DNA from: JAHDCJ01 sp039028895
Lineage (GTDB): Bacteria > Bacteroidota > Bacteroidia > Chitinophagales > Saprospiraceae
Direction: 5' to 3'
Length of the DNA stretch: 64,000 bases
NCBI GenBank assembly: GCA_039028895.1
Contig: JBCCHF010000024.1
Coordinates: 1 to 64,000 of the forward strand
Position numbers and translations under genes: made by a program. Below, one piece after another: positions 18,456 to 26,567 of the stretch. The notes below the pieces were generated by a model that saw nothing but the letters and a program-made list of their open reading frames with translations, ran no database searches and had not been told where the DNA came from. The stretch's first letter is position 1. Every line of letters starts with the position of its first letter.

Positions 18456-19532
18456 CTATTTGATCTTCCCATCATGAAATCCTGCTCGCTTCCATTGTCC
18501 ATTTTCGCGAACCCAAAAATTGGTTACGCGATATTTATTCTCTGAATTGTTCCCTTCCTTGTCACTGTCTACAGAAATCTTGGCAGTTACGATTGCCGCA
18601 TCTTTGTATATTTCTGTCCTGACCTCGTCCATCGAGTAATTTTTTACGACTAGTGTACTATCAGATAACTGGGATTGCCTTTTTTCAAGGTAATTAAACC
18701 AGTCAGCTTTCCGAATGGCTCTCGAATTGCCATTAGTATGTATGTAATTCGGCGTGGTCAAAGAGTCCAACATGGCTAAATCACTATCCTTGAACGCGAC
18801 ATTAAACTGGTGGACTGCCTTTAACAATTCTCCTTCATCTGAAGACAGCTTTCGCTCAAAATCAGGACTATTGATGCTTGTTTCCTCGAAATCAAAAGTA
18901 AAGGTATCTCTTCCACCCTGGATGATCTCAAGGGTTTTAACTAATTGACCATAATCACTTGTCTGCCAGGTTTTATATACGGTTTTAATGACTTGTATGG
19001 TATCAAAGGGGTTCCTGATTTCAAAACCTTTAACAGTTTGAGTATTGGTGTCAATGAATAGACTGCCTGGATTTCCGGAAGGATCAATTCCTGAAAATAA
19101 CTTGCATTCAATCCCCTCAAAGTCAGTAGTTTTTGAAAAATTCAAGTCCGAAAAATATGTTCTCGGGAACATGCTGATCTTGTGATATTCATGGCCTTTT
19201 GCGATGTCCGCCACGACTTTTTGAATGGGGGCACCAATTACTTCATCATCACCTACTTGAAATCCTGTTTCATGATTGATGAGCACCACTTGAAAATCTT
19301 CTCTTTCGACCCGCTCCTGGTGAAAAATTGTATAACCATCCAGAGTGGAGTGGACAGTGGTCGAATAATCTCCATTAGGTCCTGTGCATTTTGCCTTTGT
19401 GATAAGTGTTTTTACATTTTGATAGCCTGGTTGTAAATTGATCGATTTATTGGCTAAGAGATTTTCCGATGGATTAGTGCAACCGGCAAACAGCATGGCA
19501 CCGATCAAGATTAAAACTAAAGGCAGTTTCAT
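18456..19532 (-). CDS. Lipoprotein with C-terminal NTF2/SnoaL-like (DUF4440) domain
   Basis: 358 residues. MKLPLVLILIGAMLFAGC is a lipoprotein signal. Residues about 25-230 form a beta-rich domain I do not recognise; it may be a periplasmic ligand- or lipid-carrier-like fold, but that is only impression. Residues about 235-358 resemble DUF4440/SnoaL-like NTF2 folds: a helical start (FNVAFKDSDLAMLDSL), then TPNYIHTNGNS, a KADWFNYLEKR segment and a final WVRENGQWKRAGFHDG strand. This half is often found in bacterial periplasmic proteins and ketosteroid-isomerase-like enzymes. No partner gene is linked to it. Confidence 0.75.
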   Translation of the reverse strand: MKLPLVLILIGAMLFAGCTNPSENLLANKSINLQPGYQNVKTLITKAKCTGPNGDYSTTVHSTLDGYTIFHQERVEREDFQVVLINHETGFQVGDDEVIGAPIQKVVADIAKGHEYHKISMFPRTYFSDLNFSKTTDFEGIECKLFSGIDPSGNPGSLFIDTNTQTVKGFEIRNPFDTIQVIKTVYKTWQTSDYGQLVKTLEIIQGGRDTFTFDFEETSINSPDFERKLSSDEGELLKAVHQFNVAFKDSDLAMLDSLTTPNYIHTNGNSRAIRKADWFNYLEKRQSQLSDSTLVVKNYSMDEVRTEIYKDAAIVTAKISVDSDKEGNNSENKYRVTNFWVRENGQWKRAGFHDGKIK

Positions 19533-19590
19533 AGTACAGTGATTTTCAACTGAAAATAATACTCGAAAATGAAAAGATGAGGGCTTTTGC

Positions 19591-20235
19591 TCACTTTAAC
19601 AATTCCTTGATTTCTCGTTCAATATTTGTTCTTGCCTTTGATTCGAGTTTGCTGTAGTAATGAGAGGTATGATAGATGCGCTCCCTTTGCAGGAACGATT
19701 GCATCGCTTTTTTACGTCCTTTTTTATACATAAACCAAGGAAAGATTTTGTACTCTGCCCTGATCTGCTGGGTATACAATTTGTAGCTTTCCCAATCCCT
19801 GCCTAACACTTCAAGATCAATATCCATCAACCAATTGAGATCTTTGTCCTGATTGGAGCTTTCGTGTGACTTAGTGGCGATGATCTGGGAGTAACATTTG
19901 TCGATCTTCTCATTTGTAATTCCCAATTCTGTTAAAACTGATTTGGCACGTTCAGCACTCAACAATTCATTGTCTTTCCGTTTGACATCGTAGATCAGGT
20001 CATGATACCATATCGAAACAGCCATAATCTCAGGGTCTTCAATCATACCACGATGAGTCTCCATTTCATTAAACATGCTTTCGAGGTGATTGAGATTATG
20101 GTAATGTCTTTTGGGCGAATTGTAATAGCTGTAAATCTCCTCCCATAGAATTGCTGCCTTTTTTGGAGGACAATTTAAGGATTCAAGAAGCTGGCAAAAT
20201 TTGTATTGTGAGGCCTGTATTTGCATATCAATCAA
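19591..20235 (-). CDS. HD-domain metal-dependent phosphohydrolase (COG4339-like)
   Basis: 214 residues with YHNLNHLESM and WYHDLIYD, the His and His-Asp ligands of an HD hydrolase, then an acidic DIDLEVLGRDW segment. The pattern matches the COG4339 family of predicted HD phosphohydrolases, whose substrates are not known. Its start codon overlaps the stop of the upstream methyltransferase gene by four bases (ATGA), so the two are translationally coupled and probably work in the same process or at least share control. Confidence 0.85.
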   Translation of the reverse strand: MIDMQIQASQYKFCQLLESLNCPPKKAAILWEEIYSYYNSPKRHYHNLNHLESMFNEMETHRGMIEDPEIMAVSIWYHDLIYDVKRKDNELLSAERAKSVLTELGITNEKIDKCYSQIIATKSHESSNQDKDLNWLMDIDLEVLGRDWESYKLYTQQIRAEYKIFPWFMYKKGRKKAMQSFLQRERIYHTSHYYSKLESKARTNIEREIKELLK

Positions 20236-21767
20236 AGCGCAAATTGAATCAAATGATCCGAGTGGATCATTTTAACAGTTACCTTCTTCCCGGGATTTAC
20301 AGAAAGCGGTTCAGGAAAACAAAACAATGCCTGTCCCCAATGTTTGAGTTCGCCTCCAGGTTTTGATGAAACCGTTATCTCCTTATCCAGTGCCAGGTCG
20401 AACCAAAAAACAATTGCCTGAACGTTTCCAGTTTCCTTAGCGGAAAATTCCAGTTCTTTTACCTGAGGCTGATTATCCTGGATGGCCGGAGGTAATTGAT
20501 AAAAATTATAACTGATCAGTGGGATGGTATCTGTTAATACGCGGTAAAATTCTGTTTCAAGGTTGACCGAAGTATATTCCTCAGGTACACTGAAAAGGTT
20601 AAATGCAGATAAATCGAAACCAGAAATAGTCTTTACCGGATTAACCCGACTCCTTGAAGGGATCTCAATCAATTGCCCAAACAGTTCGACTTCTGATGGA
20701 ATTATCTTTACATTTTCAGTAGTCAGGTTTTTGACTGCATGTCGAATGACGTGGACTACGCCTTCCCCAACGGCACCTACATCAAGGATTTCTGATACCA
20801 AAACAGAAACTTTTTTATCAAGGTCGGCCCCAATATCGAGGTCTGTAGATTTTTTATTGATCACCTTTATTTTCTCACTGAAACCATTGTCTGAAATGAC
20901 CTGTTCAGCAAGGTTGGCGAGTTTGGTGTGCATTTCACAGGCATAAACCTTTGTAGCGCCTGCCCTTGCAGCCATCATAGCTAACAGACCTGAACCAGTC
21001 CCTATGTCCAAAACTGTATCATCGTTACTAATAGCATTTCTTAAAGCCTGATCGTAAGCTTCATTGCGGCGTTCATCGGCTAACATCGTAAAATGCCATT
21101 TTGGAATCGAGTTACTGAGCAGTCTCCTTAAATTCTGAGCAGCACCCTGGTTGCTAGGATCATGCTTTAATGCCTGCCGATAAAGAGATTCTGCTGCATC
21201 AAATTGCCTGGTTTCTTTCATAGCATTCCCAAGAAGGACAAGTGCGGTAACATTTTCGGGAGCAACGTTGATGGCCGTTTTTAATAATTCAATAGCCTGA
21301 TGATTCAATCCTTTATCCAACTTGAATTTTGCCAGTGCTGTCAAGGCTTCAGGCTGTTTTGGTTGTAAGGAGACAGCTTTCTGATAATAGATTTCAGCCT
21401 TGTCAGCATGACCTTCATCGGAAAGAATATGGCCAATATTGATCAAAGCAGGGATAAAGTCGGGTTGTAACTCCAGAACTTTCAAATAGGTTTCCCTCGC
21501 CTTTACCGGATTACCACTTTGCAGGTAAACATTGCCAAGGTTGAAGTAGAGATCACCTCTTTCGGGAGCAAGGGCAATGGTTTTTTTGAAAGCATCAACA
21601 GCTGCTTCAAAGTTACCCTTCCCAGCCTGAATGACACCAAGGATCAATAAGGCATCAAGGAAATCTGGAAATTCATCAATAAGAGCGGATAATGTTGAAA
21701 TAGCTTCATCTAAACGGCCAGATTGGTAGGCCTGGATAGCGGTATTAAATTGTTCCTGGGGATTCAA
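20232..21767 (-). CDS. TPR protein fused to a protein arginine methyltransferase-like domain
   Basis: 511 residues. Residues 1 to about 210 are five or six TPR repeats (AL.LG...GNFEAAVDAFKK and alike). Then a SAM-dependent methyltransferase: motif I VLDIGTGSGLLAMMAARAG at 252-270, YACEMH for the SAM ribose, and a double-E loop with Glu 326 (SEILDVGAVGEG) and Glu 335, the nine-residue spacing seen in PRMTs. Near the C-terminus LKHWGQALF matches the PRMT THW loop. The SEILD...GEG form is closest to PRMT7/PRMT9; PRMT9 also carries N-terminal TPRs. The expected reaction is methyl transfer from SAM to a protein arginine, but the substrate is unknown. It is upstream of and overlaps the HD hydrolase gene. 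PRMTs are uncommon in bacteria. Confidence 0.82.
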   Translation of the reverse strand: MNPQEQFNTAIQAYQSGRLDEAISTLSALIDEFPDFLDALLILGVIQAGKGNFEAAVDAFKKTIALAPERGDLYFNLGNVYLQSGNPVKARETYLKVLELQPDFIPALINIGHILSDEGHADKAEIYYQKAVSLQPKQPEALTALAKFKLDKGLNHQAIELLKTAINVAPENVTALVLLGNAMKETRQFDAAESLYRQALKHDPSNQGAAQNLRRLLSNSIPKWHFTMLADERRNEAYDQALRNAISNDDTVLDIGTGSGLLAMMAARAGATKVYACEMHTKLANLAEQVISDNGFSEKIKVINKKSTDLDIGADLDKKVSVLVSEILDVGAVGEGVVHVIRHAVKNLTTENVKIIPSEVELFGQLIEIPSRSRVNPVKTISGFDLSAFNLFSVPEEYTSVNLETEFYRVLTDTIPLISYNFYQLPPAIQDNQPQVKELEFSAKETGNVQAIVFWFDLALDKEITVSSKPGGELKHWGQALFCFPEPLSVNPGKKVTVKMIHSDHLIQFAL

Positions 21768-21832
21768 TTTTTTTTATCCTAATTTAGGATATATTTCTGA
21801 ACCATTCCAAAATTGAAAATACACACCTGAAA

Positions 21833-22978
21833 ATGTCAACTGGTTATCTCGATAAAACCTTTAAGATTAAACCCGAGTTCGAAAAATTCGATCAGGAATA
21901 TGACATTTTTAATCGGTCAGTTTGGGATGAAAAAATAAACCCAAAAAACTTTTATCTCAGCTACGATATCACCAATTATGTGCCTAAAAAATCGGAAGGT
22001 TTTGATCACTGGGATTACGCTTTAAGAAACGCAAGTTGGCATCTGGCAGATTATTTTGCAGATCATCAGGGAGACGCTAACCGGGTAGAGGGTTTTACCG
22101 ATTTTTTCTCTATCCAACTGGATGGGCCCAAGTCCAAGGTGAAATTGACGTCAGCTGAAGAAACAACGATCAAAGTTAAACGGGCAGCCAAAATGCTTGG
22201 TGCAGGGCTCGTCGGGGTTTGTGCGCTGGATGACCGTTGGCTTTACGCTTCCCGGTATGACCGGAAAAATAAAAAATCGAGACCACTGGATCTTCCGAAA
22301 GGTATGAAATATGCTATTGTCATAGCAACCCCAATGGACTACGAATTGGCAAAAACAGTACCCTCGGCTACTGGTGGTGCCATCACAGGAGTAGCTTATT
22401 CGACGAGCTTATCAAGCCTGAATGCCCTGGCACAGTTTATTACAAATCTGGGTTATCAGGCACATGCCTCAATGAACGATACCGGGCTGACCATCCCAAT
22501 GGCCATCGAGGCCGGATTAGGTGAATATGGTCGAAATGGTCTCCTGATAACAAAAGAGTTTGGCCCAAGGATCCGCATAGGAAAAATATTCACAGATCTG
22601 CCATTGATGCCCGATAAACCCATCAATTTTGGGGTAAAAGAATTTTGTGAAATATGCCGAAAATGCGCTGATTCCTGTCCCGTTAAAGCCATCCCGCAAG
22701 GAGAACCCCAATCCGAGCCGCCAAATATGTCCAGTTTTAAACATATCACCAAATGGACCGTCAACGCCGAGAAATGCTTCAAATTCTGGGTTAATATGAA
22801 TACAGATTGTGCCATTTGTATCCGCGTCTGTCCTTACAATAAAGATTACACCAAATGGTGGAATCGAATGAGCCTGTGGCTCGCAGGGACCCCGTTAAGA
22901 CGCCTGATGCTAAGACTAGACGATTTCTTAAAGTTTGGGGCCAGATTAAAGCCAAAAGCGTGGTGGGGGGTTAGATAA
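21833..22978 (+). CDS. Reductive-dehalogenase-like 4Fe-4S protein, no Tat signal
   Basis: 381 residues. The C-terminal third holds two ferredoxin-type clusters: CEICRKCADSCP and the second set around CAICIRVCPYNK. The middle (GLVGVCALDDRWLY, then AIVIATPMDYE, STSLSSLNALAQFI, AIEAGLGEYGRNGLLIT, FGPRIRIGKIFTDLPL) follows the corrinoid-binding core shared by reductive dehalogenases (RdhA) and epoxyqueuosine reductase. It starts without a Tat signal peptide, so it should be cytoplasmic. Classic respiratory RdhA enzymes are exported and have an rdhB anchor gene; neither is here. Substrate is unknown and need not be a halogenated compound. It is distinct from queG at 61440. Confidence 0.78.
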   Translation: MSTGYLDKTFKIKPEFEKFDQEYDIFNRSVWDEKINPKNFYLSYDITNYVPKKSEGFDHWDYALRNASWHLADYFADHQGDANRVEGFTDFFSIQLDGPKSKVKLTSAEETTIKVKRAAKMLGAGLVGVCALDDRWLYASRYDRKNKKSRPLDLPKGMKYAIVIATPMDYELAKTVPSATGGAITGVAYSTSLSSLNALAQFITNLGYQAHASMNDTGLTIPMAIEAGLGEYGRNGLLITKEFGPRIRIGKIFTDLPLMPDKPINFGVKEFCEICRKCADSCPVKAIPQGEPQSEPPNMSSFKHITKWTVNAEKCFKFWVNMNTDCAICIRVCPYNKDYTKWWNRMSLWLAGTPLRRLMLRLDDFLKFGARLKPKAWWGVR

Positions 22979-22983
22979 GGGTT

Positions 22984-23136
22984 GTCTGTCGGCAGTCGGC
23001 AGTTGTCAGTTTCCTTTAACAATAGGTTATTGTCAATACTCAATCTGCAATCTCACATTTAGTTGAAAGAATTTAGACCAAATGTTTTGAAACATTCAAA
23101 ATACCCATTCCCTTACCCGCCGATTGCCGACTACCC
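22984..23136. repeat. Inverted-repeat-bounded intergenic element, copy A
   Basis: GTCGGCAGTCGGCAG at the left end and CCGATTGCCGACT at the right end are imperfect inverted repeats. The core (CAATACTCAATCTGCAAT onward to about 23115) is closely similar to the element at 31862-31992. It sits between convergent genes, and its right end supplies the TAG stop codon of the DUF4132 gene. Confidence 0.7.
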
Positions 23137-24426
23137 AATCTGACTCAAAATCGTCTTATCCTCAATCGAAACATCATCAGCGAGCATGAAAGCCTTAGAC
23201 AAGATTACGGAAAGTGTTCTGTCGCCTTCAAAAGGGAGGAAGAGATGGTTGTCTGATTTCTGATTGTTATCAGGAACAATGCAGAGGTACTGGTCATTAG
23301 GTTCCATTAGAATATTGCCGCTACCAAGATGGATTTTATAGGTCCTTAGCCCTCCATCCACTCTGAGAAAACGGCCCTCGAGTTGACATTGATTAGCGAT
23401 TTTCAACTTTGGAATGATTTTCTCCAATGCTGCCTTTCGGGTCTCGGCGTTTTCTGATAACTCTCCAAACGAATATTCGGTCCAATAGTCGCGATGACCT
23501 TCAGGACCAGTATCTTGCCAGGTGGGATCGTTGCCTACGCTCGCCACACCTACAAATAGGTCGGCATCGCGAAGGACTTCCGAAAACACGACAGCAGGAA
23601 TAAGTTCTAAAGCCACTGGATTACTGTTTTTATCAAACCGGATCTGATCAGTGGCAATGTATCGTGCGAAACCCTGTTCTTCATCGTCATCCGCTCTGCT
23701 GATCCAATAAGCAGCTTTTAGTCCCCATATTTTTAAATCAAGTGTTGCTGCACCAAACTCAACATCATAGGCCATTGTCGAGCTCTTCCAGCCTCTAGCT
23801 CTTGTAAGTGCCTGGAATTGCTTTTGCTTCAAAATGTGGGCGGCCATCCTGTTGGAATAAATATGAGTCCTTCGCTCAGCATCGGTCAGGATGTAGACTT
23901 CTCTAAAGGCCTGTTTGATCGGTTGGATGATCTCATGTTTTTCCATAAACCCCCTCCAGGTCACAACCTCTGTCTTATCAGAATAAACCGGGTGCCAAAG
24001 TCTGACTTCAGATTTGTTGTTAATCCAACTGACTGGCTGACCGTTGATATCGATCCATCGATCTTCAACCCTGAAAACATTGACACGACCACCTTCTCCT
24101 CTGATCTGCCAGATCAATTTCCTGGTAAGGCAGGAAGTCAGAGGGTGGGAGAGGAGTTTTTTATCAAATTCGGGGTAAGTCCAAAGTTGCTTTTTGATGT
24201 AGTATCGGTCGATCTCCTTTCTTCGATTAGACAAATATCTTCGGTCTTTCTTAACCTTATCTTTCCATTTGATTAAGTCATCAGGAAAAGCTTTCTTAAC
24301 TGCGGATGGTTGTGTTTTTAGTAATGTCCCTTGTGGGGAATACCAAAGCAGGCTCAATTGGTTTTTTGGTGTGAATACCATTTGAGATAAATATTCGCCA
24401 ATTTTTTTCTCCTTGATAACCTGCAT
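23131..24426 (-). CDS. Short DUF4132-family protein with C-terminal DUF7737-like domain
   Basis: 431 residues. LLWYSPQGTLLKT, AVKKAFPDDL and HPLTSCLTRKLIWQI, then IIQPIKQAFREVYILTDAE, YSNRMAAHILKQKQF and ARGW are typical of the MolR-like DUF4132 family; the C-terminus (EGRFLRVDGGLRTYKIHLGS, LFLPFEGDRTLSVILSKAF) is the small domain that closes many of these proteins. Family members usually have several hundred more residues at the N-terminus, so this is either a naturally short form or a remnant that still reads cleanly. It begins at an ATG 77 bp from the divergent glycosyltransferase gene. No function is established for the family; some members are linked to WGR-domain proteins, none of which is nearby. 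Confidence 0.78.
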   Translation of the reverse strand: MQVIKEKKIGEYLSQMVFTPKNQLSLLWYSPQGTLLKTQPSAVKKAFPDDLIKWKDKVKKDRRYLSNRRKEIDRYYIKKQLWTYPEFDKKLLSHPLTSCLTRKLIWQIRGEGGRVNVFRVEDRWIDINGQPVSWINNKSEVRLWHPVYSDKTEVVTWRGFMEKHEIIQPIKQAFREVYILTDAERRTHIYSNRMAAHILKQKQFQALTRARGWKSSTMAYDVEFGAATLDLKIWGLKAAYWISRADDDEEQGFARYIATDQIRFDKNSNPVALELIPAVVFSEVLRDADLFVGVASVGNDPTWQDTGPEGHRDYWTEYSFGELSENAETRKAALEKIIPKLKIANQCQLEGRFLRVDGGLRTYKIHLGSGNILMEPNDQYLCIVPDNNQKSDNHLFLPFEGDRTLSVILSKAFMLADDVSIEDKTILSQIG

Positions 24427-24503
24427 AATTCAAGAATACAGAATGGTGTCGAACAATTCTCGCTAAATTAGTCGATATTCTCCAAAAAATAGGATAGTGT
24501 ACC

Positions 24504-25523
24504 ATGTCTCAGAGTTTATCCAAATCATTGATCAGCATTCTTATGCCAGTAAAAAATGCTGGTCCTTTCCTCAAAGAATGTCTGGACTCTATTCTGGCCC
24601 AGACTGAGACAAATTGGGAACTGATTGCCATTAACGACCATTCAACTGATGATTCCAACCAAATCCTTAAGCACTATTCAAACAAGGATTTCCGAATTAA
24701 GGTTTTTGAAAATAAAGGACGGGGCATAATTCATGCATTAAGGCTTGCTTACGCAAAATGCGAAGGCAACCTGATTACCAGGATGGACGCCGACGATTTG
24801 ATGCCAGCAAAGAAGTTGGCCACTTTGAAAAATATGTTGATTGACCAGGGAATTGGATACCTGGCGACAGGTAAGGTCAGGTATTTTTCATCTACAGAAG
24901 TTGGCGGTGGATACCAGCGCTACGAATCTTGGCTTAACCAGTTAATGGATGCTGGTGACCCTTTCCGGGAAATATATAAGGAGTGTGTTATCCCTTCCCC
25001 TTGTTGGATGATCTGGCGTAAAGATTTTGAACGGTGTGGAGCCTTTCAACCTGAAACTTATCCTGAAGACTATGATCTTTGTTTTAGATTTTATGCTGCC
25101 GGGCTGAAAGTGACCAGTAGTGAGGACATTTTACATCTTTGGCGAGATTCTCAAAACCGTGCCAGCAGGATATTGCCAGAATATGCGGATAATAGGTTCC
25201 TCAGTTTGAAAATAAATTGGTTCCTCAAATTGGAAGTCAATGAAGATATACCGATTGTGGTTTGGGGCGCTGGTTCTAAAGGGAAATGGATCGCCAATTA
25301 CCTCATAAATGAAAACATCCCTTTTTTATGGGTCACTAATAATCAAAAGAAAATTGGCGTGAACATCAATGGAATCATATTGAAAGACTTCGAAGCATTG
25401 AAAACGATGTCAGGATTTAATGCCATCGTGGCTGTCGCTAATATGGATGATCAAAAGGAGATTTTATTTTTTCTGGAAAAGAATTTCCTTAACCAATCGG
25501 CCAGGGTGTTCTTTTTCTGTTAA
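24504..25523 (+). CDS. Family 2 glycosyltransferase with C-terminal Rossmann-like domain
   Basis: 339 residues. Residues 8 to about 225 are a GT-A domain: ISILMPVKNAGPFLKECLDS, ELIAINDHSTDDS and the metal-binding DADD in RMDADDLMPA, with YPEDYDLCFRF near the catalytic site. The last 85 residues start IPIVVWGAGSKGKWIANYL, a nucleotide-binding-like GAGSKG turn, and form a separate alpha/beta domain seen at the end of some sugar- and C-methyl-transferring enzymes. Likely transfers a sugar in glycan or exopolysaccharide synthesis; acceptor unknown. It is a single gene, divergent from the DUF4132 gene. Confidence 0.85.
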   Translation: MSQSLSKSLISILMPVKNAGPFLKECLDSILAQTETNWELIAINDHSTDDSNQILKHYSNKDFRIKVFENKGRGIIHALRLAYAKCEGNLITRMDADDLMPAKKLATLKNMLIDQGIGYLATGKVRYFSSTEVGGGYQRYESWLNQLMDAGDPFREIYKECVIPSPCWMIWRKDFERCGAFQPETYPEDYDLCFRFYAAGLKVTSSEDILHLWRDSQNRASRILPEYADNRFLSLKINWFLKLEVNEDIPIVVWGAGSKGKWIANYLINENIPFLWVTNNQKKIGVNINGIILKDFEALKTMSGFNAIVAVANMDDQKEILFFLEKNFLNQSARVFFFC

Positions 25524-25534
25524 AGATGAGGTAT

Positions 25535-25561
25535 AAAAAACCCCCGAAGTAAATCCGAGGG
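25535..25561 (-). terminator. Terminator of the TIR gene, probably also stops the glycosyltransferase gene
   Basis: CCCTCG and CGGGGG pair (one G-T) around a nine-base loop; on the minus strand the stem is followed by six T. On the plus strand the same stem is followed, after a short gap, by TCTTTTTT, so it may work in both directions. Confidence 0.65.
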
Positions 25562-25594
25562 CAAGATCTTTTTTACGGATTATGGCTCCGTTGA

Positions 25595-26035
25595 TTACAA
25601 ATTATAAATTACTTCTTTAAGTTCTTCAACAATACCATTGAAAGTTGCATTCTGGTCGTCTGATTCAGATACGGAACTGCCGTTGGAAGGCAAAGTACTA
25701 AGTTCTGAAAAATTAGTGCCGGAAAGGTCGATATTTTCTAAGAGGACAGGAACTACAGGGATAGATTTCGTGTGGTGCTTATGCATGGCTACTGCTTCAA
25801 CATCACTACACTGCTCAGAGGTTAAAAAATTAGAGGTGATAAGGGCTACGATCATGTCGGCGTCGTCAAGGCGTTTTCCACGGCCTTCTTCTGAAGTGGT
25901 CGCATGCATGTCTGACACATGGATTTTGTTATGCCGCTTCATTTCTTCAAGATGGTGGGAAAATGCCTTGAAGTGATCGACATCGACATTGGCATACGCA
26001 ATGAACACGTTTACCGTTTTTGTTTTTGTAATCAT
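25595..26035 (-). CDS. Stand-alone TIR-domain protein
   Basis: 146 residues, essentially one TIR domain: VFIAYANVDVDHFKAFSHHL (strand A and helix A), DDADMIVALITSNFLTSEQC (strand C and following), then SDVEAVAMHKHH with the Glu at the position used by NADase-type TIR domains, and IPVVPVLLENIDL. The LSTLPSNG and final FNGIVEELKEVI helix match bacterial TIR proteins with the same ending. Such domains cleave NAD+ or make signalling nucleotides, usually fused to or beside a sensor; none is seen here. The neighbours are a glycosyltransferase and the thi operon, so a defence role is not supported by context. An inverted repeat lies just upstream of its start. Confidence 0.75.
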   Translation of the reverse strand: MITKTKTVNVFIAYANVDVDHFKAFSHHLEEMKRHNKIHVSDMHATTSEEGRGKRLDDADMIVALITSNFLTSEQCSDVEAVAMHKHHTKSIPVVPVLLENIDLSGTNFSELSTLPSNGSSVSESDDQNATFNGIVEELKEVIYNL

Positions 26036-26066
26036 ACTAATAGTATTTTATTTGAGAATATTAATT

Positions 26067-26090
26067 CTTAGTTATGTAACTGTAACTAAG
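26067..26090. promoter_or_regulatory. Eight-bp inverted repeat upstream of the TIR gene
   Basis: CTTAGTTA and TAACTAAG are perfect inverted arms around an eight-base spacer, 32-55 bp before the TIR start codon. It could be an operator or a hairpin in the TIR leader; nothing shows which. Confidence 0.3.
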
Positions 26091-26185
26091 ATAAAAAATT
26101 AAAACAAAACCTGTCTTTATTTAATGATTTTTTAAGGCTTTGGTTTAATCAAACAAAAAACATTAAAAATACTTATCTTGCAAAA

Positions 26186-26262
26186 GCTTTAGGGGTGTCC
26201 ATTTTCAGGACTGAGAGATACCCTTTGAACCTGATACAGTTCGGACTGTCGTAGGGAAAAGC
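26186..26262 (+). promoter_or_regulatory. TPP riboswitch (THI element)
   Basis: The conserved parts are all present: GGGGTG near the 5' side, GGACTGAGAGATACCC (pyrimidine-sensing arm), TTGAACCTGATACAG (pyrophosphate-sensing arm) and GTAGGGAAAAGC, with GCTTT/AAAGC closing P1. It precedes thiS by about 100 nt and should lower thi expression when thiamine pyrophosphate binds. A further hairpin (ATCTGA/TCAGAT at 26285-26303) lies downstream, but it is not followed by a T run, so control may act on translation. The rest of the 26036-26360 gap is A+T-rich promoter sequence. Confidence 0.95.
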
Positions 26263-26360
26263 GATCAATTATTGCTATTCAAAGATCTGATTTTACTTCA
26301 GATAAATCTCTCCTTCCGGATTATTCCTGGCTATTTTATTTTGTCTTTAAATTATTTATT

Positions 26361-26567
26361 ATGATCACCCTTTGGGTAAATGATCAAAGGCAGGAGGTCC
26401 AGGATCCGATTTCGATAAAAGCTTATCTCGAAATGGCTGAAATAAGGCATGATAAAGGTGTCGCTATTGCGGTGAATGACCTTGTTGTTCCTAAATCACA
26501 ATGGCCTGCTCATCAACTGAACTCAGAAGATAAAATTACAATTATTACGGCCACTGCTGGAGGATGA
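26361..26567 (+). CDS. thiS: Sulfur carrier protein ThiS
   Basis: 68 residues, a small ubiquitin-like protein ending in Gly-Gly (TATAGG), the site that is adenylated and then carries the thiocarboxylate sulfur for thiazole synthesis. KGVAIAVNDLVVPKSQW is the central family motif. First gene after the TPP riboswitch, and its TGA overlaps an upstream ATG of thiC. The usual activating enzyme ThiF is not in this operon. Confidence 0.93.
   Translation: MITLWVNDQRQEVQDPISIKAYLEMAEIRHDKGVAIAVNDLVVPKSQWPAHQLNSEDKITIITATAGG

Noticed and set aside
21833..22978. Gene considered as queG
   Set aside because: A canonical queG is at 61440-62384; this protein is longer, with a different N-terminal half and different cluster spacing.
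23818..24276. Plus-strand frame of 152 codons opposite the DUF4132 gene
   Set aside because: The minus-strand frame has clear family motifs; this one has none.
25595..26035. TIR gene considered as part of a defence island (Thoeris, CBASS or similar)
   Set aside because: No ThsA, SLOG, cyclase, Argonaute or NLR partner within 10 kb; neighbours are a glycosyltransferase and thiamine genes.
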